A DNA stretch of 64,000 nucleotides, from the NCBI GenBank assembly GCA_014529385.2, contig CM043968.1:128935018-128999017 (forward strand), given 5' to 3'. A program made the position numbers and the translations under genes. Positions 30,101-41,401 of the stretch are shown one piece after another; within the stretch, counting starts at the first letter, position 1; the number at the start of each line of letters is the position of its first letter. The notes below the pieces were generated by a model. It was given only the letters and a program-made list of their open reading frames with translations. It did no database searches and was not told where the DNA came from. Source of the stretch: Adiantum capillus-veneris (Eukaryota; Streptophyta; Polypodiopsida; Polypodiales; Pteridaceae).

Positions 30101-30301
30101 GGTAAATAAAGTGCATCAACAAGTGTGAAAGAACTACCATTAGCAGCAGTAAGCACAATCTTTCCAACTCCTTGAACTGGATAAAGGGCATTGTTGGCAC
30201 AAGTGACTGAATTCCCATGAGGGACAGATTCGAGAGAGGTAAACAATTCACGATGTGAGGTAATGTGCTTTGTAGCACCACTGTCGAAATACCAAACATG
30301 T
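27108..30301 (-). pseudogene. Copia pol of the inserted element (protease, integrase, RT, RNase H)
   Basis: From the right: protease [13 protein letters not shown] at about 30260-30298; pre-integrase HHCC finger (HARFGHLNFAS, HVCEGCILGKM) near 29760-29870; integrase core with Asp in HSDVCGP and FIDDYSR and Glu in RGGEYMSHEF (29440-29690); integrase end LWHDRKP-like block near 29200; RT 28949-27666, open for 427 codons with LYVDDLLITG near 28060; RNase H 27617-27108, ending LLPFVD. Lesions are a break near 29390 (lost residues in TPQKMV where sisters have EQNGVAERK), stops near 29155, 29020 and 28965, and a TAG at 27666 (CAG in sisters). Best preserved Copia pol of the window. Its gag is at 2060-3149. 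Confidence 0.9.
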
Positions 30302-30306
30302 GAATC

Positions 30307-30412
30307 TATTAGGAAATAAGACGTAGCTAAATAGATATTTGAGTAGATTACTTAATGGAGAGAAATAAATTTCACACACAAAAGATTATAGAGTAGAGAG
30401 AGAGAGAGAAAA
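30307..30412 (-). repeat. Solo LTR, right portion
   Basis: On the minus strand it ends CCTAATA directly before GATTC (30302-30306 as GAATC on +). It contains a CT tract. With 3150-3777 it forms one solo LTR between GATTC repeats; the terminal CA appears mutated to TA. Confidence 0.68.
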
Positions 30413-30820
30413 TAAAAGAGGAGATTTAAAGAATGCAAATAACTCTCAGTCTATAATGGTTGGGTCTCTCATGGAAAATTTGTTTGCGTGCATAATGGAG
30501 ATAAAATTGAGTGATTGGGATGAAGAGAATGGCAACCATGCAAAAGGACGAGCGGTTTTCATCAACGCCATTGCAATATTGATCATCTTGTCACTCTTCA
30601 TGTTCTCATAGAGGAATGTCGGTTGAAAGGCAAGCGATTGTATTGTTGCTTTATCTTCAAGAAAGCCTTTGATATGATTCCATGTAACAATTTGTGGAGA
30701 AGGATAGAAGAATTCCAAGTTCCAAGTGAGTTTATGCTTGCGGTTTCTCAAATTTATGAGAAATTAATGCATCAATTGCGCATGGGAAGAGGAATTTCAA
30801 AAAATTTGCAAGCACTATTG
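30413..30820 (+). pseudogene. LINE RT fragment (right half of split LINE)
   Basis: The DNA matches the RT part of the LINE at 44205-44610 (for example CTATAATGGTTGGGTCTCTCATGGAAAA and GGAATTTCAAAAAATTTGCAAGCACTA) with several indels that destroy the frame. It begins where the minus-strand fragment ending at 3778 leaves off and is cut at 30820 by a Copia LTR. Confidence 0.85.
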
Positions 30821-31050
30821 TGTTGGAATTAGGGTTGCAGGAAAACACACATACATCTAGGAGAAGGTGAAGGAAGCTCAAGGCACACAATGGAGAGTGT
30901 ATTACTTAGTGTGCAATGGATAGATAGATAGCCCTAGAGTGATGGGCGTATATATGATGCACGGGGGAAAAAACCTCCTAAAGAGGGAAAAAATGCCTCG
31001 CAGGTCCTAAGTGTGTTCAAACACATCACTACCACATGTATATGGTAACA
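30821..31050 (-). repeat. Copia LTR (230 bp) inserted in the LINE
   Basis: Same family as 26256-26482, running TGTTGGAATTAGG to GGTAACA. It is followed by an 18-base repeat of its own last bases (TCACTACCACATGTATA) at 31051-31067. Its partner LTR is not found to the right, so this copy is 5'-truncated. Confidence 0.88.
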
Positions 31051-31067
31051 TCACTACCACATGTATA

Positions 31068-34000
31068 CGCGGTGAACGAGAGCTGGCACATGAGTCAAGG
31101 GAAGTGCCATGCCCTAAGGACATGATCAATCCACAAAGGGGAGTAAGCCCAAAGCTTCAAACTCTCACGAGACAATGCCTTTGTGAAAAGATCTACAAGG
31201 TTGTCCTATGTTGGTACATAAGCCAAGCTATCTCTCCTACTAAGAGCCTCTCCCTGGCATAGTGGTAATGCACCTCAATGTGCTTTGTGCGAGCATGAAA
31301 AACTAGGTTCCTTGCAACTGCCAATGCGCTCTAATTGTTAGTGTAGATAGTGTTGGTAGTGTCCTGTCCAACACCCAAATCAGCCATAAGGTGTCTCAGC
31401 CATACACACTCAATCATAGCTATGAAGATTGTCCTGTACTCAGCCTCATAGCTCAAAGTGGCCATAGTAGGTTGCTTCTTGCTCAACCATGAAATACATG
31501 AACTACCAAGCATGAAACAAAAACCACTTGTGGACACTCGCATGTCAAAACAAGCAGCCCAATATGAGTCTAAAAGAGCATGTAAGTCTGGCGGCAATGA
31601 TCCCCCCTTGGGATAAAACAAGCCAAGATGTAAAGTGCCACTCAAGTATCGGAAAATCCTCTTGACAGCCAGCCAATGCTTAGACCCTGGGCTATGCATA
31701 AATCTGATGACCTGTGAGACTACAAATCAAATATCCGGCCTCGTATTGCATTCATAAATGAGGCATCCAATAGTAGTTTGGTAAAGAGTGACATCAGCAG
31801 GATCACCAGCATCATGTAGACTCAACTTCAAACCTGTTTCCATGGGAGTGGCAATAGGTTTGAAATCCTCAAGTCCAAATTTACATAGCAATGCCTCTAT
31901 GTAACTTTTTTGACACAATCAATACTACCATCACAATGCTTAAGCTGTATGCTCAAGTAATGATGCAACAACCCCAAATCTTTCATCTTGAAAGTAGCAT
32001 TCAAATCAGCCTTAATTTTAGCAATATGTGCCTCATTGGGACCAATGATCAGCAAATCATCCCCTTAAACAACAACAATGAGAAGTACATCGCCTCATGC
32101 TTGACATACAATGTGCTTTCTGTTGGACTGTTACGAAAGCCTCATTTGACCAAATGAGTGTCATATTTCTCATAGATTCAACCTATACAAAGCCTTATTA
32201 CCTCTGCACACTTTGTCCTCTTGTCCTTTCTTGACAAAACCACAAGGCTGCGTTACATAAACTTCCTCAAATATGTCACCCCTCATGAAAGCAGTAATTG
32301 TCTAATTGATATACATCCCAACCAAAATGAGCTGCCAATGCACATAGAAAATGAATAGTAGTCATAAGATAAGTGGGAGAAAAAGTTTCTTCATAATCTA
32401 TGGCTTTTTGCTGTGCATAGCCTTTTGCAACAAGTTGAGCCTTATGGCAATCAACCTCACCATCCGGCTTGCGTTTCAACTTGTAAACTATACCAATGGC
32501 TTTTTTGCCAGGAGGCAAATCACATAAAGTCCATGTGTCATTTTCTATAAGTGCATCATATTTAGATTGCATGGCAGCCATCCAATTTTTTGAGTTTTGT
32601 GCTTTATAAAAAGAGAGAGGTTCCTCAACATCATGTAAGCTAGACACAACCTAAGCATAACAATGAGATGCATAAGATGCACGGCGAGAGCGTGAATGAG
32701 TGCGACTAGACAAAGCTGCATCCAATTTATTGTCACGCAAAGTATGCACTAGCCATTTAGGCATACCTCTAGCCTGCTCATTTTTAGCCCTTTCCTCATC
32801 AAGTACATCATGTACGTCTGCATCAGTAATAGGCTGATCTACACCATTTTCAAAAACCCCCATAGCCTATACATTTGCCTCATTGGAATTTACATTCAAA
32901 CTTCCATCACTGAAAAGAGGCAACAAAGTGTCATAAATGTCCTTTGAGCTTACATTATTGTCTCTAGTACATGACATCAAGCGCTGAACAAAATCTTCCA
33001 CAAACACAATATCTTGTGAGACCAAGATACGCTTTGTTTGCGGATGATACAACCTGTAACATTTGCTTTTTGCACTATAACCAACAAAAACACATTTGCC
33101 CACCTTATCATCCAATTTTTTTGTGATGTGTTTGTGGCACCGAAGCATTTGCCAAAGATCCAAAAACACGCATGTGATCACTAGATGGCTTTCTATCATG
33201 CCATGCTTCATATGGAGTCATAGATTGCAAAGCTTTTGTAGGATACCTGTTAAGTACATAAGTGGCACACATGACAACCTCGAGCCAAAATGAATGCGGC
33301 AAAGCTTGACTTTTGACCATACATCGTGCCATTTTTGTAAGTGATCCGTTTTTCCTCTCAGCAACACCATTTTGATGAGGCATAAAGGGCACTGTACATT
33401 GGTGTGCTATCCCACGACTAGCCAGAAACATTACATTCATGAGACATATACTCCCCCTCTTGATCGGAATGGAGGGTGCCCATAGTACATTTTGAGACAT
33501 TTTCAGTCATAGCCAGATATTGTTTGAAGCTATCTTTAAGAAGATATACCCATGCATGCCTAGAGTAATTATCAATGAAAGTCACAAAGTATAGGTAATT
33601 GCCCAAGGATGGAGTTTGCATGGGCCCACAAACATCACTATGCACAAGCTACAATCTGCATATGGCCCTAGCTGAACCATCCTTTGGAATCTTAGAACGC
33701 TGCATCTTACCCAAAATACAACCTTCACAAACATGTTTGAAAGGTGCTTCAGAAGGTGGCAAAGAAGAAACCATATCAAATGTTTGCAAACGTAGTAAAC
33801 TGGAAAAATTTAGATGCCCATAACGTGCATGCCAAAGTTTTGCATCTGAAATAGCCTTAGAATTTACAAGAACATGTGTAAAATTTTGCCCACACTTTTC
33901 ATACAAAGTGAGCTTATACAACCCACGTCATAAAATGCATGATGCAACAATCTCATCACCAAAATTGAGATCGTGAACTGTAAATCTGTCATCCACAAAT

Positions 34001-34363
34001 ATCACAACAAGTCCAAGTCTAGCAAGTGCAGATACATACAAAAGGTTCTTCTTGATCCTAGGTACATAAAGTGCATCAACAAGTGTGAAAGAACTACCAT
34101 TTGCAGTAGTAACTAGAATCTTTCCAACTCCCTAAACCAGATAAGAGGCATTGTTGGCACAAGTGACTGAATTCCCATGAGGGCAGACTCAAGAGAGGCA
34201 TACAAATCAGATGTGAGGTAATGTGCTTTGTAGCACCACTGTCAAAATACCACACACGTGAATATGCAACAACTGACAAACATTCATCATGGAAAAAAGG
34301 ATCATAAGTGCACTCTGCACTAAAATCCCACTCTGCACTAAAGCTTTTTTCTTGACCATACAT
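31068..34363 (-). pseudogene. Decayed Copia (gag end, protease, integrase, RT, RNase H)
   Basis: From the right: end of gag ([20 protein letters not shown]), protease [15 protein letters not shown] at about 34240, pre-integrase finger (HARYGHLNFSS) near 33800, integrase core (HSDVCGPMQTPS, FIDNYSRHAWV), integrase tail, RT from 32700 (DTWTLCDLPPGKKAIG), and RNase H 31699-31331 (SWLSKKQPTMATLS). Many frameshifts, stops and small deletions are present. The RT catalytic block near 32060 is altered and the region near 32170-32200 has lost bases. Clearly older than the 27108-30301 copy. Confidence 0.88.
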
Positions 34364-34960
34364 CTTGCCATTTTCGTATGAGACATATTCTTCCTCTCAG
34401 CAACACCATTTTGCTCAGGTGTATATGGCATTGTACATTGGTGTTTTATCCCACGCCTAGCCAGAAATGCATTAAATTCAAGAGACATATACTCCCCCCT
34501 CGATCCGAATGGAGGGTGCCCATAGTACATTTTGAGACATTTTTAGCCATAGCAAGAAATTGCTTGAAGCACATGAACACTTCGAACTTAGCTTTCAACG
34601 GATATACCCATGCATGCCTGGAGTAGTCATCAATGAAAGTCAGGAATTACAAGTAATTTCCCAAGGACGGAGTTTGCATAGGCCCACAAACATCACTGTG
34701 CACAAGTTGCAATCTGCATGTAGTACGAACCGACCCTGCCTTTGGAAACTTTGCACATTGCATTTTACCCAAAATACAGCCTTCACAAACATGTTTGACA
34801 GATGCTTCAATAGGCGGCAAAGAAGCAACCATATCACATTTCTACAAATGCAGCGAACTGGAAAAATTCAGATGCCCAAAACGTGCATGCCACAGCCCTT
34901 GAATCTGCAAACTGCATTTGCAAAATGTTATCCACATTTGTCCTACAAAGTGAGCTTACA
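34364..34960 (-). pseudogene. Copia pre-integrase/integrase fragment
   Basis: A second, shorter copy of the same Copia family: KHVCEGCILGKMQ near 34780, HSDVCGPMQTPSLGNYL near 34670-34700, then [21 protein letters not shown] and [12 protein letters not shown] near 34400-34490. At about 34363 it is joined directly to the gag end of the neighbouring copy, inside the repeated word MYGQ/MVK. At 34960 it meets a plus-strand Copia of another family. Confidence 0.85.
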
Positions 34961-35239
34961 ATTTGGCTTAATCGACTAGTAACAGATTTGGGAATCAAAG
35001 AAGAGATGCCTCTGTTATATTGTGATAGTCAAAGTGCTATACAATTGGCTCGCAATCCAGTTTATCACTCAAAGACAAAGCATGTGGATGTGAAGTATCA
35101 TTTCATCAGGGAAATGCTCGAGGATAAGCAACTTCAGCTTGTCAAAGTTCACACCACAGAAAATCCTGCTGATCTATTTACAAAAGGACTTCCCTCAGAG
35201 AGCTTTGCGCATTTTCGCAAGCAGTTAGGTGTAGGGTAG
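34961..35239 (+). pseudogene. RNase H end of a different Copia family
   Basis: The open frame reads IWLNRLVTDLGIKEEMPLLYCDSQSAIQLARNPVYHSKTKH, then FIREMLEDKQLQLVKVHTTENPADLFTKGLP, and stops at 35239. These are the standard Copia RNase H blocks (CDSQSA with its Asp, KHVDVKYHF, NPADLFTKGL), and the protein differs clearly from the family on the minus strand. The upstream pol is missing. Confidence 0.9.
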
Positions 35240-35303
35240 TACATCACTTCTCTACATCTCTTGTATATTAGCTTGTATAGTAGCTTCTCTCACACTTAAA
35301 GTA

Positions 35304-35353
35304 CCACATTGGACTTTAAGTGGGAGGTTGTTGGGGTATAAAGCCCAATGTGG
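35304..35353 (+). promoter_or_regulatory. Polypurine tract inside a stem-loop at the LTR edge
   Basis: CCACATTGGACTTTA (35304-35318) pairs with TAAAGCCCAATGTGG (35339-35353) at 14 of 15 positions. The 20-base loop holds the purine run GTGGGAGG and the LTR start TGTTGGGG (35329). Confidence 0.75.
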
Positions 35354-35520
35354 TCGCCCAGGTAAGTGGGCAGGCCGCCAGGTATGTACACATATTCTTT
35401 TGTAAAAACCTAATAAGAACTCACTATGCTCTACACATTACAGTAGAGCGAGTTCACCATATCGTCATGATCTTCTTCTCGCACTCTCTCTCGCGTCGCA
35501 CTTCCGCTCGTACTCCTTCA
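35329..35520 (+). repeat. Partial LTR of the plus-strand Copia
   Basis: It starts TGTTGGGGTATAAAG right after the polypurine tract. The end is not clear; Gypsy-like sequence begins near 35520, so the LTR is probably truncated there. Confidence 0.6.
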
Positions 35521-36326
35521 CATACTAATGAGGATGATGATTCCTCACCTCCATCTCCACCTCTAGGACCTGGTACTGGTGGAATAGGGCCAATTGAAGG
35601 AGGTCAGACCAGCCAGGCCAGAATGAAGGGCAGAAGTCGGGCAATCAGCAGTAAGAAGAACAACAACCCAGTCACACTGGGAATCAACCAACAAATTAGT
35701 CCCAGCTTAGTAGGGAGGCTAAAGGGAAAAGCAAATTTAAGGATGAGGAACCAACAGCTGATCAGCAGCATTCCTTACAACTTATCACCCTTAATAGGCG
35801 ATTGAGACATCAGCAGGTTCCCATAACCAGACAATATTTGGAGGATGATGATCTCCTATCTGATTTGGAACGTTTTCAGAGACTGTATATCGGGGCCAGG
35901 GAAATGATGGAGCACTGGAAATGAGTGGCTTTTCATGATCAAGAAACTTGCCGTTTACCTGCGCATCCCAGCATAGTCCAGCTGCTGCTGGAAAGGGTCC
36001 CAAAAAGGGAAATGAGATCGAGCAGCAGCAAGAAATAGGAAGGGCTTGGTCCTAAGCCCGCTCCCAAAGTGGTTATGGAGGAGGCACCAAAGGACAAAAA
36101 GCAAGGTAAGCCCAGGGGACCCTTGTATAAGCTTAAATCTAACATTGAATTGGCTACAAATCTAAAGAAGGTTTTTGAAGAGCGGATACTGAATAGTAAA
36201 GTGGAGCTCACATTGGGTGATATTCTAGGAATTTTCAAGTCTGAGTTCCATGAGGAGATCATCGATATTATCAAAAGGAAGCAACAAATATTGGGTGAGC
36301 AAGAGCCAAAATCAGTTAAGAGATAG
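35520..36326 (+). pseudogene. Gypsy gag-like remnant (second clade)
   Basis: Mostly degenerate. The clear part is 36069-36326, a linker block (GPLYKLKSNIELATNLKKVFEERILNSKVELTLGDILGIF, EFHEEIIDIIKRKQQ). I associate it with a Gypsy clade shared by seed-free plants and fungi; that association is from memory, not a search. The upstream frame at 35560-35800 is low-complexity and crosses from the Copia LTR. Confidence 0.6.
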
Positions 36327-36815
36327 ATGGTTTGGCACATTCAAGCAATTCTAGATGATTATGAAGAATATTTGGCAGATCTTGAAGACAAAGAGTCAAG
36401 GTCTGTGGTGGTTTCAAACTCGATTGTACCCGAGGTAAGAAACGTGAATTTTAATGACGGGGAAGATGATGAAACTATACCCAAGAGTCATTTTTCAAGG
36501 ACTCATTGGGCAAGAGCAATGACTGAAACTGTGATAAAACTTGGTGACATTGAGGAGCTGATCTTAGCCCTTATAGACCATGGTTCAAAAATCAATCTTA
36601 TGGCAAAGAGTTTGCACCAGAAGGGGAAGTGGCCTATTGATGTGGACCAGGGTTGGCGGATACGAGCTGCCAACATGCTTCCATGCAATATTTATGGTGC
36701 ATGTGCAAACGTCAAGGTAACTATTAGGGATGTCTGTGATGAGAAAAACTTCTTTATACAAGAGCATTCCTCCTACCCACTGATGTTGGGACAACCCTAC
36801 ATTACGGCTGTGTGA
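36327..36815 (+). pseudogene. Gypsy protease-like domain with DHG instead of DSG
   Basis: LALIDHGSKINLMAKSLHQKGKWPIDVDQGWRIRAAN and SYPLMLGQPYITAV have the layout of a retropepsin (Asp triad, then hydrophobic-LG), but the catalytic triad reads D-H-G. The sequence continues poorly to about 37080. The upstream codons are open back to 36327. Confidence 0.75.
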
Positions 36816-37086
36816 ATGAAAACCAAGGTGCTAGATGATGGCTCGATCTATGCTAGGGTTTGGAGTCGAGATAATAAGAAAGCGGTTTAATTTTTTACTG
36901 TATGTGTTGACCATGTCAGGAACAAAGATAGTTTACATGATTGTCCAATGCCAAAGATACGCAAAGAGTTCAAAGAACACATATTTTCTCAGGATTTTCT
37001 TGGGGTGCCACTATAAAGGGGGACTATGGTGGCACAAGTGAGGAGAAGTTCTCGCAAAGAGAAACCTTCTCTTCAGGATTTTTGGA

Positions 37087-38440
37087 TTGACATCTGAGGG
37101 TTCGGTATCTTACAAAAAATTTAATGATTTACCTAAGTGTGGGAAACAGTACGTTTCAAGTATTCAAAGTGAATTGCAAGGATGTGTTGTGCTTGAACCA
37201 GATGATGTGATGTCAAGAATCTTCAAAGAGATTTCTTATGTTGACACTATGTTAGAGATTGAGGATATCAAGCAATACAGGTTACAAAGTGGAACTGAAG
37301 TTGTTAGAGTGCACTCAATGGACATGTATAAAGAGCTCGACATATACGAGGCACTTATGTATGTTGAGGATGAATTGGGTAAAGCAGTTGAAGTACAAGT
37401 AGAGATGAAGTACAAGACTGTTGCAAAGAAAGTGAGAACAGTGGCTACACCTCTATCAGAAGGAAGTGATGGGGTGATCAAAGAAGCTTCTCGGTAGCCT
37501 ATGCTTCGGAATTTAAAGAACATTGGGCATAAATTCATTAGGGAGACATTGAGCAGCTATGAATATTGGAGAAGATGGTTTTCTCAACGAAGAGGAAATC
37601 AAGTGTTTTCAAGGTATGCTAAAAAAAACACGATAAATATTTTGCTTTTGAGCCAAGTGAGATTGGGTGTGTGGATCCAAGTGTTGTTTCATCTATGGTT
37701 ATATTCACTGTTCCTTACATTCCATGGAGCTTACGTCCCATTCCAGTTGCTAAAGCTCACTTGCCAAAGCTTATCAATTTTCTTAATGAGAAGATACATA
37801 TGGGAATTTTGGAGCCATCATGTGCGCCATACTCCAATCAATGGTTCACTGTTCCAAAGAAAAATGGTACTTTTAGGTTCATACAGGACATGCAACCGAT
37901 TAACAAGGTAACAATCCACAATGTGGGTACCCGCCCAATCGTGGATGAATTTGTTGAGGCCTTTGCAGGTAGATCAGTTTACTCTATGGGTGATCTTTAC
38001 TCTGGATATGATCAATTTCAGTTAGCTTTGGGGAGCATGGATCTTACTACGATGCATACATCTCTCGGGTCGATAAGGATGTGCACTCTGCAATAGGGTG
38101 CTACTAATTCTGTAGCTCATATGATGAACGGCATGAATAATATATTAACGGACTTTATCCCTCATGTTACTTTGCCTTTTATTGATGATCTACCAATTAA
38201 AGGATGTGAGGAAGGATCAAAAGATGACATAAAAGATCAGAGGGGGTGCCAACAGTTTGTTGCTCAACATATTGCTGACTGTGATGCTATTTTGTCAAGG
38301 CTTGAAGAAGTTAACCTAAAACTTTCAGGAAAAAAATCAACTTTTGGTGCTAAAGAGGTTCTAATTGTGGGGAATATGTGCAGTCCAGAAGGTAGAAAAC
38401 CAAGTCCGGCTAAAGTTGAAGCTATTCAAAAGGGATGAAG
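37087..38440 (+). pseudogene. Gypsy reverse transcriptase (second clade)
   Basis: A linker (37087-37497) leads to the RT: VPYIPWSLRPIPVAKAHLPKLINFLNEKIHMGILEPSCAPYSNQWFTVPKKNGTFRFIQDMQPINKVT (37700-37910), YSMGDLYSGYDQFQLAL with its Asp (about 37980-38030), and TLPFIDDLPIKGC (38172-38210), where the catalytic box is FIDD. Stops at about 38094 and several frameshifts make it inactive. Confidence 0.88.
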
Positions 38441-39480
38441 GAAACGTGCTCTTCGGTTACTGAAGTTCGTTGGTTTTTGGGTGCATGTGTATTCTATCTT
38501 ATTCTATCTTTGGTTACTGAAGTTCGTTGGTTTTTGGGTGCATGTGTTTTCTATCTTATTTGGCTACCACATTTTGCTCATGTTGCAGAAGTGATTTACC
38601 AACTACTGAGAAAAGGTAAAAGATTTGATTGGGAAGAAGTTCATATGAAGGCTACTTCACCAACTATTGAGAAAAGGTAAAAGATTTGTTTGGGAAGAAG
38701 TTCACATGAAGGCTATCAGGAAGCTAAAGCAAATGCTTCTCGAGGATCCTACCTTGAGGAAGGTTCATTACAAATGCGTAAGGCCAATAATCTTAATAGT
38801 CGACACTAACCCGATAGGTATTGGGTGGGCTATAGGTCAAGATGATGATGAAGGACAATAGTACGCAGTTAGATTTGGAGCAAAAGTGCTCAATGCTCGC
38901 CAAAGAGTGAAGGCTATCAGGAAGCTAGAGCAAATTCTTCTCAAGGCTCCTACCTTGAGGAAGGTTGATTACAAATGCGGAAGGCCAGTAATCTTAACAG
39001 CCAACACTAGCCCAACAGGTATTGGGTGGGCTATAGGTCAAGATGATGATGAAGGACATAGGTGTGCAGTTAGATTTGGAGCTAAAGTGCTCAATGCTCG
39101 CCAATGAACCTACCTATAGGTCAAGAGAGAACTTTGGGGCATTGCTGCAGCTCTAAAGTTGGATAAAGAATACTTTATTGGAGCTACAATTATGGTAGAG
39201 ACGGATTGCTTGCCTTTGATAGGGATGATTGCAAACTGCTCTACTCCGGATATTGCTATGCTGTGATAGACAGCCTATATTAAGTCTCTTAACCCTAAAT
39301 TTTTTCATATTGTAGGTAGAGATAATCCTGTTGCAGATATGTTATCAAGATCTAGGTTTGAAGATGAAGAAGAGATGTTGACCACAAGTGATGATGTTGG
39401 CTTGAGGTTCTACACATCTTCTTATCTCCATGCAAATTGTGGTAATATTGCTCATATTTTTTAGGTATTTTTTGAGGAGT
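38441..39480 (+). pseudogene. Gypsy RNase H region with three tandem duplications
   Basis: After the RT thumb the sequence shows a 57-bp duplication (38455/38512, EVRWFLGACVFYL twice) and a 61-bp duplication (38599/38660). It then shows a 201-bp, 67-codon duplication (38711/38912) of the RNase H start (RKLEQ.LL.APTLRKV.YKC, GWAIGQDDDEG, RFGAKVLNARQ). Then ELWGIAAALKLDKEYFIGA, ETDCLPLIGMI and VGRDNPVADMLSR complete RNase H. Stops occur at about 38860, 39105 and 39265. Confidence 0.85.
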
Positions 39481-40640
39481 TCTATGATGGAGAGTGAATT
39501 TTGATTGGTTGCTACCTTAGCACTCTTACTAAGCATGAAGGGTGGATTGATCAAGAGTATTAAAGGATCAAAAACAAGGCTTACGGCCATTTTCTGAAGG
39601 ATAGACATTTATGGAAGCAGCCAAAGCGCCAAGGAGGGGTACCACAATGGGCTGTTTGTGATAAAGCAACTCAACAGCAGGTTATCAAAGAATTTCATGA
39701 AAGTTTATGGGCTAGACATAGAGGAGTCTGGGAAACTTTTGTCAAGATTAAGGATCGTTACTGGTGGAAACGTATGTTTAAAGATGTGGCTCAGTTTGAG
39801 GAGACATGCTTAATATGCCGACAGTATTCTAATGTGCGACATCAAGATGGATTGCATCCCACATATCCACTGGCTATGCACTACAAGTGGGTGGTGGACC
39901 TTATTACAATTCCAGTATGAGTGTGGCAGATGAGATATATTGTTCTTGCCAGAGAAGATCTTATTAACTAGGTGGAAGATAGAGCTTTGTGTACCAAAGC
40001 TACTAGTTCTGTATGCAAGTTCTTGCTTGAGGATGTCATTTCCAGGTATGGATGTGTTGTCTGTTACAGGTTTTATGCCATTTGAGCTAATGTATTGGCA
40101 AAAACCCATTATGCCTATGGAGGAAGCGGTTATTTCTTGGGCCATAATGCCATGGGAAGAAGCTATGACTACAGAAGACTTGCTTGCTTTGCGTATTCGC
40201 CAACTTGAGAGGCGTCAAAATGATATCAAGCAGGCTAAAGTGAAGCTTAAGGAAGCAAGTTTAAAGAATAAAGTAGCATTTGATGGTAAGCACAGACTAT
40301 GCCCTCATGCTATTAAAGATGGGGATTGGGTCCTTGTATATGATGATAACCTGGACAACCAGTACACTGCTATGCAAAAGATGGTTAAATGATGGTTTGA
40401 ACCATATATAGTACTTCATGTTTATGATAATGCGACATATAAGCTATGTGAGTTGGATGACACTGAGCTCAAGGTGCCTATTGCAGGAAAAAGAGTTAAG
40501 TTGTTTAAGCAACGAGAAGGTGAGATTAATATTGAAGAGTTCAACACAAATCAACCTCTTAGAGATAATGCTATGTATTCATCAAACAATGAGTCTGATG
40601 ATGCTCTTGATGATGATATTTAAGTGCAATTAGTAGAGAT
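39481..40640 (+). pseudogene. Gypsy integrase with deleted core (second clade)
   Basis: The HHCC finger is recognisable (HESLWARHRGVWETFVKIKDRYWW, CLICRQYS at about 39690-39830) and the first core Asp (HYKWVVDLITIP). After about 39990 the DDE core is missing and the text moves to the distal integrase (FMPFELMYWQKPIMP, LALRIRQLERR, IKDGDWVLVYDDNLDNQ, WFEPYIVLHVYDNATYKLCELD, KLFKQRE). It ends at an acidic tail near 40620. Confidence 0.85.
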
Positions 40641-40924
40641 TGCAGGCAATGCGAGTTCAGAGGGGGTGGATGTCATGTACCTCCACTCCCATGCTAAGAA
40701 AGATACTAGGAAGATGCACATAGAGCTTAATTGCAGCTCACTTGATTAATGATCAGTGTTCAGGGCTTGCTAACAATCTAGTTTTACGGTTAATGTATGC
40801 CACCTACGGCTTTAAAGGGCCAACAAATGCCTTGATGATGCTAAAAAGGAGTATGCTTGAAGTGGTTATAGATGGGAGATTATGTTCTTGAACTGTAGTG
40901 CTTGAAGTGCTCTACCGGCCTGTC
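40641..40924 (+). repeat. 3' end or LTR of the second-clade Gypsy (partial)
   Basis: No coding sequence. 40850-40924 matches the reverse complement of 63931-64000 by eye at roughly three quarters of positions (GTAGTGCTTGAAGTGCTCTAC is shared). This suggests an LTR or terminal sequence of a family present twice in the window. It is cut at 40924 by a LINE. Confidence 0.5.
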
Positions 40925-41401
40925 TTTACGCTTTATACATTACACCACCCATATTTCCCCCAGCTACAAAACCGTATTCTTTATTGAAAGAAAAAACCGT
41001 ACTCACACTTACATGCTTGAGCATATCCCCTTGTGAGTGATACACACTATCACCACCATTCAGCTTAGCTCCCACTCCCTTCGATGTGAGACACGGGGTT
41101 GAGACAATAGAGAAGAGTCAAATCAATTGTGCACATTATGCTTACTGCAAGTTCAAGAGTCTAAGTACCACACACTACTAGAGTGCTCAACTTTTGGTCA
41201 CATACGAACTTGCTTCCCTCACATTTTTAGCCATGACTTAGACCTACACACTTTCCTCTCCCAACCACAATGTGGGCTCTTCATTACGACTCTCATCACC
41301 ACAATTTTAGAGCATCGAGAGTCACTTATGAGCCACACACATATTATATCACATATAACTTAGGTCCCATAGGTCATATTTGACCTTCGAGGATGATAAT
41401 C

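Noticed and set aside
31051-31067. Extra LTR end as a second element
   Set aside because: Only 17-18 bases repeat the LTR end; a small local duplication is enough.
35320-35805. 161-codon plus-strand frame
   Set aside because: It runs from a Copia LTR into unrelated Gypsy sequence, so it cannot be an ancestral gene.
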